Positions 1-5,014 of a stretch of 5,562 nt of DNA are shown piece by piece. Each line of letters starts with the position of its first letter. Positions within the stretch are counted from its first letter, which is position 1. The translations under genes were made by a program, and so were the position numbers. The stretch is from contig SKKS01000174.1 of NCBI GenBank assembly GCA_007123625.1, positions 1-5,562 of the forward strand. Reading direction: 5' to 3'. The notes below the pieces were generated by a model that saw nothing but the letters and a program-made list of their open reading frames with translations, did no database searches and was not told where the DNA came from. This DNA is from Paracoccaceae bacterium. GTDB taxonomy: Bacteria; Pseudomonadota; Alphaproteobacteria; Rhodobacterales; Rhodobacteraceae.

Positions 1-1206
1 GCGCCCGATGCCCCGCCCCGCCCTGTGCTCGCGAATGGGCGTTCGGCAATCGGCACGCACACGCCGCTGGCGATCCGGGGGATTTTCATCCTGGTTTTGC
101 TGATGGTCGTACATTATGCGCGCGATTTCCTGCTGCCCGTGGTGACGGCGCTTTTGCTGTTCTTTGTCTTTGTCCCGCTGCAAAGGCGCCTGCAGAACAT
201 GGGTCTGCCGGGGAACGCAGTGGCCGGTATTCTGGTTCTGGGGCTTCTGGCAGGCATTGCGGCGATCTTCTTCCTTCTCAGCGGGCCGGTCATGCAGGTC
301 GCCGAGAACCTGCCCGAAATCATCGAGAACATCACCCGCCGGTTCGAAGCTGTGCGCGACGCGTTGGTGACAGCCGTTCAGAGTTTGCGCGATTCCGGCA
401 CCAACGGTGTCCCCGATCTGCGCGCCAGCGTAGGCGTCGACGTCACCGCCGACAGCGACGATGACGACAGCGACGAGGCGCTGCTGATGAGCACCGCCAC
501 CGGGGCGCTGTCCTATCTTGCGGAAACCCCCGCCAAGATCGCGCAGGTCGCATTCATGCTGGTGCTGCTGTTCTTTCTGCTGTCGTCCAGCGATCTGATC
601 TATCTCAAGATCGTGCAGAGCTTCGATGCCTTTTCCGACAAGCGCGCCGCCCTCAACGCCCTGCGCGAGATCGAAACCAACCTGGGCGGCTACCTTGGCG
701 CGGTGACGCTGATCAATGCCGGGCTGGGCGCCAGCGTCGGGCTGGCCATGTGGCTACTGGGGATGCCGGTTCCGCTGATGTTCGCTGTGCTTGCCTTTAC
801 CCTGAACTTCATTCCGTTCCTGGGTGCGGTGGCGGGCGTTCTGCTGACGGGTGTCGTCGCGATCCTGTGGTTCGACGATCTTCAGAGCGTGCTTCTGGTC
901 ATTCTGACATACACGGCACTGACCGCGCTCGAAGGGCAATTGATCACGCCGCTTCTGCTGGCGCGGCAGCTGCGGATCAACAAGGTGTTCGTGTTCCTGT
1001 CGGTCGCCTTCTGGGCATGGATGTGGTCGTTCATGGGCATGTTGATCGCGGTGCCGCTGCTGGTGGCCGTCCGCGTCATCGCCGAACAGGTCCCCGGCGC
1101 GCGAAAGATCGCGAACTTCCTGTCCGCCGAGCGCAGCGACCTGGCCGCCCGGGACCGTCGCCGACGCGCCGCAAAGGACGAGACCCCGGCGCGTGTCGAC
1201 AAGTGA
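1..1206 (+). CDS. AI-2E/PerM family membrane transporter (5' end probably outside the window)
   Basis: Polytopic inner-membrane protein of the AI-2E/PerM (UPF0118, PF01594) family. Members include the E. coli AI-2 exporter TqsA and cation/H+ antiporter-like proteins, so the substrate cannot be told from sequence. Numbering from the GTG at 25 gives 393 residues. The order is two N-terminal hydrophobic helices (about 18-52), a third at 65-88, an amphipathic soluble stretch (90-170), then the conserved C-terminal block: helix 172-188, the glycine-rich GGYLGAVTLINAGLG (221-235), NFIPFLGA (261-268), EGQLITPLLL (303-312) and a final helix pair 320-350. The tail (358-393) is basic and cytoplasmic in style. 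An Asp-rich run at 143-151 is unusual. The frame is open to base 1 with eight more sense codons, and the GTG at 25 has no Shine-Dalgarno sequence, so the true start is probably upstream. The family call is secure; transport specificity is unknown. Confidence 0.9.
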   Translation, partial: APDAPPRPVLANGRSAIGTHTPLAIRGIFILVLLMVVHYARDFLLPVVTALLLFFVFVPLQRRLQNMGLPGNAVAGILVLGLLAGIAAIFFLLSGPVMQVAENLPEIIENITRRFEAVRDALVTAVQSLRDSGTNGVPDLRASVGVDVTADSDDDDSDEALLMSTATGALSYLAETPAKIAQVAFMLVLLFFLLSSSDLIYLKIVQSFDAFSDKRAALNALREIETNLGGYLGAVTLINAGLGASVGLAMWLLGMPVPLMFAVLAFTLNFIPFLGAVAGVLLTGVVAILWFDDLQSVLLVILTYTALTALEGQLITPLLLARQLRINKVFVFLSVAFWAWMWSFMGMLIAVPLLVAVRVIAEQVPGARKIANFLSAERSDLAARDRRRRAAKDETPARVDK

Positions 1207-1347
1207 CTGTGTTGCGAAAGCAAGGGACATGGCGACCACCGACACCCCATGCCCGCCTTCAGCGCCGATAGGGATGCCACCTCTCCCGCGTGCTGCAAGA
1301 CAGCAAATGGGGCCGGACCGCGCAGCAAGACATCGTGGAAATGGAGA

Positions 1348-1385
1348 ACGCCGCCCCGCCGGAAGAAACCGGAACAGGGCGGCGT
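1348..1385. terminator. Hairpin between convergent genes, possible bidirectional terminator
   Basis: A perfect 9-bp stem, ACGCCGCCC (1348-1356) with GGGCGGCGT (1377-1385), encloses a second short CCGG/CCGG pairing (1359-1362 with 1369-1372) around an AAGAAA loop. It lies in the 224-bp gap between the stop codons of the + transporter and the - DUF883 gene, where a shared terminator is expected. Neither side has a clean T-tract. On + it is followed by GCAATTCGTGTTG, which is only moderately T-rich, so it may work with Rho or as an RNA 3'-end stabiliser. The remainder of the gap shows no gene. Confidence 0.5.
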
Positions 1386-1430
1386 GCAATTCGTGTTGCC
1401 ATCATATGGCGACGGAAAATCCGCAAATGG

Positions 1431-1832
1431 TTATCGGCGCAGCATTGCAAGCGCCAGCAGGAAACCCGCACCAGCTGCAAGGCCCAGCGCCATGGCCGGA
1501 CGGTCGCGGGTAAAGTCATCTGCAGCGCTCAACGCCTCGTCGAACTGGTCGGTGGCATAGTCGTAGCCATCCCCCGCAGCCCGCGCAGCCTTGCGCCCGG
1601 TCTTGCGCACGCTGTCGGCAGCATCGCGCACCTGCGCGCGCCCGGCCTGAGCGACTGAACCCGTCAGGGCCGCAAGCTCTTCCTTGAGGATTTCGACCTG
1701 CAGCTGGAGCTCCTCATAGGCTTTCTGCGCGGTTCCTGCCACGTCGGACGCCGTGTCTTCGGCGCGATCCCTAGCGTGCGAAGCGGCTTTCTTCGCATCT
1801 TCCTTGATTTCACTCACGTTCTGGCGGCTCAT
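1431..1832 (-). CDS. DUF883 / ElaB-YqjD-like membrane-anchored stress protein
   Basis: A 133-residue protein that is almost entirely a charged, Ala-rich amphipathic helix (about 5-108, probably coiled coil). It ends in a basic-flanked hydrophobic anchor (RDRPAMALGLAAGAGFLLAL, residues 109-128) and the terminal MLRR. This is the architecture of the DUF883/ElaB/YqjD family. In E. coli these are stationary-phase, C-tail-anchored inner-membrane proteins, some of which bind ribosomes; that function is family knowledge and is not shown here. The start is supported by AGGAG 8 nt upstream of the ATG (minus strand, 1845-1841). It lies 121 bp downstream of the CsbD gene on the same strand, with a hairpin between, so it may be transcribed by readthrough or from its own unrecognised promoter. 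The 3' end converges on the + transporter. The long helical middle is low-complexity, so homology rests mostly on the C-terminal anchor and length. Confidence 0.82.
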   Translation of the reverse strand: MSRQNVSEIKEDAKKAASHARDRAEDTASDVAGTAQKAYEELQLQVEILKEELAALTGSVAQAGRAQVRDAADSVRKTGRKAARAAGDGYDYATDQFDEALSAADDFTRDRPAMALGLAAGAGFLLALAMLRR

Positions 1833-1907
1833 CTCGGGTACTCCTGTGTGCGCGCGCCAGACGATGACGCCGCGGTAAATCGGTCAACAAAATGCAGAAA
1901 TCCGGAA

Positions 1908-1942
1908 GCGCCCCGCCCCATTTGCATCCGGGGGCGGGGTGC
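1908..1942 (-). terminator. GC-rich hairpin downstream of the CsbD gene
   Basis: The arms GCGCCCCGCCCC (1908-1919) and GGGGCGGGGTGC (1931-1942) form a 12-bp stem with one G-T wobble and an 11-nt loop. It begins 12 bp past the CsbD stop on the minus strand. After the stem, the minus strand reads TTCCGGATTTCTGCATTTTG, which is T-enriched but not a run. It is best read as a terminator or attenuator that makes the short CsbD transcript much more abundant than the downstream DUF883 message. Confidence 0.6.
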
Positions 1943-1953
1943 AGATCCGTCGA

Positions 1954-2151
1954 TCAGGACTTCGACGCCCATTCATCGACCTGCTTTTCGGCCTCGTCGC
2001 GCGCGACGCCGTATTTCTCCTGGATCTTGCCGACCAGCTTGTCGCGGTTTCCTGCCGCCTGATCCAGTTCGTCGTCTGTCAGCTTGCCCCAGTTTTCCTT
2101 GGCCGAACCCTTGAGCTGCTTCCATTTGCCTTCAATGATATCCCAGTTCAT
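1954..2151 (-). CDS. CsbD family general stress protein
   Basis: A 65-residue, highly charged soluble protein of the CsbD family (PF05532). The hallmarks are the N-terminal MNWDIIEGKWKQLKG (1-15), a WGKLTDDEL segment (21-29), a GNRDKLVGKIQEKYG segment (34-48) and the closing acidic helix through WASKS. Length and motif order match full-length members such as B. subtilis CsbD and E. coli YjbJ. Those are abundant stress-induced proteins whose molecular role is unknown. The frame stays open further upstream, but the start is fixed by an excellent Shine-Dalgarno, AAAGGAGGT, ending a few bases before the ATG. A consensus EcfG promoter lies about 36 bp upstream of the ATG on the same strand, so this is very probably a member of the general stress regulon. 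It is followed by a strong hairpin and then the DUF883 gene. Confidence 0.95.
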   Translation of the reverse strand: MNWDIIEGKWKQLKGSAKENWGKLTDDELDQAAGNRDKLVGKIQEKYGVARDEAEKQVDEWASKS

Positions 2152-2186
2152 CAGAACCTCCTTTGATGGTGGGGTTACGGGTGGCA

Positions 2187-2212
2187 AACGTGCGACGCGC
2201 CTCAGCGGTTCC
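2187..2212 (-). promoter_or_regulatory. Consensus EcfG (general stress sigma factor) promoter for the CsbD gene
   Basis: On the minus strand the -35 element GGAAC (2212-2208), a 17-bp spacer (2207-2191) and the -10 element CGTT (2190-2187) match the alphaproteobacterial EcfG consensus GGAAC-N16/17-CGTT at every position. The expected transcription start is near 2180. This leaves a leader of about 30 nt that ends in the strong Shine-Dalgarno of the CsbD gene. CsbD genes are commonly under general stress control, so position, spacing and target agree. Confidence 0.8.
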
Positions 2213-2234
2213 CGACCATCCGCGCTATCGTTAC

Positions 2235-2259
2235 GGAACGCAGCGCCCGACCGGGCGTG
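2235..2259 (+). promoter_or_regulatory. Near-consensus EcfG-like promoter for the histidine kinase gene
   Basis: On the plus strand GGAAC (2235-2239) is followed after 16 bp by CGTG (2256-2259), one mismatch from CGTT. It points at the kinase gene. Its -35 element is 22 bp from the -35 of the divergent CsbD promoter, so the two are back-to-back. A 14-bp inverted repeat CGCCCG-AC-CGGGCG (2244-2257) fills the spacer and could be an operator, or coincidence in GC-rich DNA. The start of transcription would fall near 2267, giving a leader of roughly 57 nt to the ATG at 2324. The mismatch falls in the GTT core of the -10, so this is weaker than the opposite promoter. Confidence 0.4.
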
Positions 2260-2314
2260 ACAACCGGCGTAATTCATGCTCAAACCCACGGGCCATTGGC
2301 CATTGCGGCGAAAC

Positions 2315-2319
2315 GAGGA
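2315..2319 (+). promoter_or_regulatory. Ribosome binding site that decides the kinase start
   Basis: GAGGA stands 4 nt before the ATG at 2324. The earlier in-frame ATG at 2276 has no purine-rich sequence ahead of it and would lie only about 10 nt from the predicted transcription start, so 2324 is preferred. Confidence 0.6.
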
Positions 2320-2323
2320 CAGT

Positions 2324-3580
2324 ATGCGCGACGTCGAACCTGCCCGGACACCGGGCACAACCCTCCCGTTCGAGTCGCTGCTGAATGCGTTGAGTCGGGC
2401 GCTGCTGACAAAGCACAGTCTGCGCTATGAACTGGCGTTCGGCATTGCCGCCGTTTTGGTCGCCACGCTCAGCCGCGAATTCCTCAACGAATTTCTGCCT
2501 AGCGGGTTTCCGTTCCTGACGTTCTTTCCGGCGGTCATGCTGTCGCTGATCTTTGCCTCGGTGCGCTGCGGGATCGTGGTGGCGATCGTCTGCGGACTGA
2601 TCTCCTGGGTCTGGTACATCCCGCCGTATGGCAGTCTGGCTTTGCAGCAAGGTGCCCTGCTTGCGATCGGGTTCTATGTGCTGATCACAGCGACGGACAT
2701 CCTGTTCGTTACAGCCGCTGCGCGGGCGCTGCGGGCGCTGGCAACCGCGCGCGAGGAATCCGCGCGGCTGGCGCAGGTGCGCGAACTCATGTTCTCGGAA
2801 CTGCAGCACAGGGTTTCGAACAACCTTGCCACGGCGGCGGCACTGCTGCGGTTGCAGAGCACACAGATCGAAGACCCGGCAGCGCGCCAGGCGCTGACAG
2901 CGGCGCAGTTGCGAATCCAGTCGATTTCACGGCTGCAGCGCCGCCTGCACGCGCCGGATGCGCAGGCGCTGGACGGTGGCGAATACCTGCGCGGCATCCT
3001 TGACGACACGCTGGAAGCGGCCAACCTTGGCCATCGCGCGCATGTGCAGGTCAGGACGGACCCGCTGCCATTGGAAAACGACGATGCGGTGCCATTGGGA
3101 CTGATCGCGGGCGAACTGATGATGAACGCGCTGGAGCACGGCGCAAAAGCCGACGAAGCCGCGCGGATCGAGGTGAAGCTGACTGCAGGCAAGCCGCAAG
3201 AGGACGGAATGATCCCTGTGCGCCTCACCCTGCGCGACACCGGGCCGGGTTTGCCCGAAGGATTCCGGCTGGACCAGTGCACAAGCCTTGGCCTGACAAT
3301 CGCGACACAGTTCGCTTCGGCGATGGACGGCACACTAACGATGGAAAACGCCCCCGGGGGCGGCACGCTGGCGGTACTCGAATTCCGGGTGCATCCGGCC
3401 ACATCGGCGGTACCACCACCTTCGGCCGGGCCGCGCCGGGCGATCACCATCCCACCCGGCGGCGATGTCCCCGACATGCATAAGGCCGGACTCGCTGGCA
3501 GTGGTACCGGTCGCAAAGAAACCGGCGGAAATGGTCCGGCCCGACCCTCTGGCGCCACCAGACAGAACAGTGCGCCGTGA
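2324..3580 (+). CDS. Membrane-bound HisKA_2-type sensor histidine kinase with DUF4118 domain
   Basis: A 418-residue sensor kinase. Residues about 36-135 form a four-helix membrane module resembling DUF4118 (KdpD-like), including PFLTFFPAVML (63-73) and YIPPYGSL (98-105). There is no sizeable periplasmic domain, so it probably senses within or at the membrane. A short linker (138-155) leads to the HisKA_2 phosphoacceptor ELQHRVSNNLATAAALLRLQ (159-178), with His162 the likely phosphorylated residue. The ATPase domain follows: N-box GELMMNALEHG (263-273), G1 DTGPG (305-309), SLGL (321-324) and GGGT (345-348). HWE/HisKA_2 kinases often feed the PhyR-NepR-EcfG stress cascade in alphaproteobacteria. 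That role is inferred from family and from the neighbouring EcfG promoters. No response regulator is encoded in the window. After the ATPase fold (about 357) there is a 60-residue Pro/Gly/Arg-rich tail without recognisable domain. It converges on the glycosyltransferase gene 92 bp away. Confidence 0.9.
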   Translation: MRDVEPARTPGTTLPFESLLNALSRALLTKHSLRYELAFGIAAVLVATLSREFLNEFLPSGFPFLTFFPAVMLSLIFASVRCGIVVAIVCGLISWVWYIPPYGSLALQQGALLAIGFYVLITATDILFVTAAARALRALATAREESARLAQVRELMFSELQHRVSNNLATAAALLRLQSTQIEDPAARQALTAAQLRIQSISRLQRRLHAPDAQALDGGEYLRGILDDTLEAANLGHRAHVQVRTDPLPLENDDAVPLGLIAGELMMNALEHGAKADEAARIEVKLTAGKPQEDGMIPVRLTLRDTGPGLPEGFRLDQCTSLGLTIATQFASAMDGTLTMENAPGGGTLAVLEFRVHPATSAVPPPSAGPRRAITIPPGGDVPDMHKAGLAGSGTGRKETGGNGPARPSGATRQNSAP

Positions 3581-3672
3581 CGCCTGGCACTTCGCGGATT
3601 CCCGAAACTCAGCGCGCGCTCGACTCCGCCAGCTGTCCGGTGCAATCGCCCTGCTGTCCACCGGTTGAGCGC

Positions 3673-4629
3673 TCACGCGGCGCTTGTGTCGTCAACCGGG
3701 CCTTCGGGCGCATCTGGCGACACCTGCCTGAATTCCCTCATTGAGTCGAAGAAATCCGACAGATCCTTCTCCGAAATTTCGCCCAGCAGGTTCAGGCCCT
3801 GGGGCACATAGCGGCGGTGCGTGGCCAGAAACAGCGCGCGCCCGTTCTTTTTCTGCAGCAGGGAAAACACCCTGAAGTAATGCCAGAACAGCGCGTCGTC
3901 GATCGAGGACTTGAAAGATGCGTTCCATTTCCGGTCCAGCACGGACAGCCTGTCGCGCATCTCGAAGGCAACCATGCCCAGCGCCGCCTGGTCCCCAAAC
4001 GGGCGGCGCATGCGTTCCGGCAAGTCAGCGGCGGCCAGCACTTCGAGCGTCCGCCGCCGCCACAGCTGCGCAAATTCGCTGCGGGTGCTGAACGCAACGA
4101 CACCGGAATTGAACATCGGAAGCCGCGTCGAAAGGCGCTTCGGGCACAGGTCGCGCGCCTGCCTGAGCGCGGGCGACAGCGGTAACCGGTCGGTGTTCAG
4201 CGTATCCTTCACAAAGGCCGAAAACCGGTGTCCGTTTGCGCCGACGAAAACCTGCGCGCCCATGATGGGAACAGCGCTCAGATCCGCTTGCATCAAGGGT
4301 GCCGGATCGAACGATCTGGTCACAACGATGTCGGTGTCCAGAAAGACCGCATAGTCGGTTTCGAAGCCTTGGGCCGTGACATCGACCTTGTTGCCGATCG
4401 GATAGGCATGTTTCGGCCAGATCTCGGGCGAGAACACGCGCAGCCGGACATCGAGGTGATCAAGCGTGCGTCGCGTGTTCCGGTCCAGGTCGCTGTCGGT
4501 ATCTGGGACAAAGGCCTCGATCCGACTGCCCGGGGGCGCATTCTCGCGCAAGGTCGCCGCCAGAAACCGGGCCCTGAACGAAAGGTTTCCGGGCTGTACG
4601 ATAAAGAAATAGGTGATGTTCATGGCCAC
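3673..4629 (-). CDS. GT-A-fold glycosyltransferase-like protein (GT8-like)
   Basis: A 318-residue soluble protein with the features of a metal-dependent nucleotide-sugar transferase. It has an N-terminal beta-strand ITYFFIVQPG (5-14) opening a Rossmann-like fold, a DTD metal/nucleotide motif after hydrophobic residues (YAVFLDTDIVV, 93-103), an acceptor-side FNSGVVAF (173-180), GDQAAL (212-217) and a C-terminal KWNAS ... HY pair (234-238, 250-251). This order is typical of GT8-like enzymes. The donor and acceptor are unknown. A cell-surface glycan is a plausible target but nothing in the sequence says so. No signal peptide or membrane helix is seen. The start is GTG at 4629 with an AGGA 11 nt upstream; an ATG two codons later (4623) is a fair alternative. 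The gene stands alone on its strand, convergent with the kinase and divergent from the L,D-transpeptidase. The C-terminal 15 residues are acidic and disordered-looking. Confidence 0.75.
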   Translation of the reverse strand: MAMNITYFFIVQPGNLSFRARFLAATLRENAPPGSRIEAFVPDTDSDLDRNTRRTLDHLDVRLRVFSPEIWPKHAYPIGNKVDVTAQGFETDYAVFLDTDIVVTRSFDPAPLMQADLSAVPIMGAQVFVGANGHRFSAFVKDTLNTDRLPLSPALRQARDLCPKRLSTRLPMFNSGVVAFSTRSEFAQLWRRRTLEVLAAADLPERMRRPFGDQAALGMVAFEMRDRLSVLDRKWNASFKSSIDDALFWHYFRVFSLLQKKNGRALFLATHRRYVPQGLNLLGEISEKDLSDFFDSMREFRQVSPDAPEGPVDDTSAA

Positions 4630-4870
4630 CGGCAGAATTTTCCTGAATACCTGTCTCTGTCCGGTCCGTGCATGCGCGACCCGCGCACACCGCTTGTCAT
4701 CTTGATTCCCCCGTGTGAGGGCACGCGGCCAGTTTATGGCCGCTGGTCAGCGCGCGCCGGGCCCTACAAACGCCCCGTCGGGTCGGAGCCAAAACCGCTT
4801 CTGGTGCGTTATGGAAATGAATGGCCAAGAACCGACAGTGTGGCAACGGCTTTCATGCCCGTGGTCGCTT

Positions 4871-4911
4871 GTTGCGCAGTATTGGCAGCCAGCGCGCTGC
4901 AGTTGCGCAAC
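4871..4911. repeat. Paired GTTGCGCA motifs, one in a perfect palindrome
   Basis: GTTGCGCA occurs at 4871-4878 and again at 4902-4909. The second copy is part of the 10-bp palindrome GTTGCGCAAC (4902-4911). The copies are 31 bp apart, about three helical turns. Another 10-bp palindrome, CAGCGCGCTG (4890-4899), lies between them. They could be a regulator's binding sites upstream of the L,D-transpeptidase gene, but no regulator is known and no promoter has been placed. Confidence 0.3.
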
Positions 4912-4944
4912 ATCGGGACCAAACAGGCGGTGGCTTACGGGGTC

Positions 4945-5003
4945 GTTACTTGCCTTTTCCGGCGCCATTCTGCAGTAACTGTGGCAATCCGTTACATTTA
5001 ACG
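4945..5003. repeat. Cluster of GTTAC elements in both orientations before the L,D-transpeptidase gene
   Basis: GTTACT (4945-4950) and AGTAAC (4974-4979) form an inverted repeat. A third copy is part of CGTTA-CATT-TAACG (4990-5003), a 5-bp inverted repeat with 4-nt centre whose right arm runs into the Shine-Dalgarno GAGGA (5003-5007). Three copies in 59 bp suggest either an operator or a leader hairpin that could hide the ribosome binding site. AT-rich patches in a GC-rich genome make chance occurrence possible. Confidence 0.3.
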
Positions 5004-5014
5004 AGGAATTGACA

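Larger units (their letters stand above)
4630..5014. other. 385-bp divergent intergenic region without a convincing gene
   Basis: This lies between the glycosyltransferase (-) and the L,D-transpeptidase (+), so it must hold both promoters. Several frames are open but none shows recognisable protein motifs or the strong GC3 bias of the flanking genes. The only one with any character is a 48-codon + frame (4855-5001) with a hydrophobic start (MPVVACCAVLAASAL). It has no clear Shine-Dalgarno sequence. A 6-bp hairpin CGGCCA/TGGCCG (4726-4742, 5-nt loop) and the repeats listed separately are the only structure seen. No GGAAC/CGTT promoter, tRNA or transposon end was found. Confidence 0.5.

Noticed and set aside
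1371..1394. GGAAC-N16-CGTG on plus in the first convergent gap, resembling an EcfG promoter
   Set aside because: No + strand gene follows it; it overlaps the proposed terminator hairpin and points into the 3' end of an opposing gene.
1859..1888. Possible sigma-70 promoter for the DUF883 gene (TTGACC on minus at 1888-1883)
   Set aside because: The -35 is good but at 16-18 bp spacing the -10 candidates match TATAAT at only about two positions, and no EcfG pair is present either.
2276..2323. Earlier in-frame ATG that would lengthen the kinase by 16 residues
   Set aside because: There is no Shine-Dalgarno sequence before it and it lies next to the predicted transcription start. The ATG at 2324 has GAGGA at good spacing.
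2152..2358. Upstream extension of the CsbD reading frame to 134 residues
   Set aside because: The extension runs through the EcfG promoter and across the kinase start. The 65-residue form has the correct family length and a near-perfect ribosome binding site.
2674..3645. Long minus-strand open frame opposite the kinase
   Set aside because: It is antisense to well-supported kinase motifs, with Ser/Arg-rich translation typical of a shadow frame in high-GC DNA.
3637..3664. CCGGTG/CACCGG inverted repeat between the kinase and glycosyltransferase stops as a terminator
   Set aside because: The stem is only 6 bp with a 16-nt loop and has no T-tract, which is easily expected by chance in GC-rich DNA.
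4228..5001. Long open + frame antisense to the glycosyltransferase and extending into the gap
   Set aside because: The first 400 bases are a GC-bias shadow of the glycosyltransferase gene, which has clear motifs on the opposite strand. No family motif is seen.
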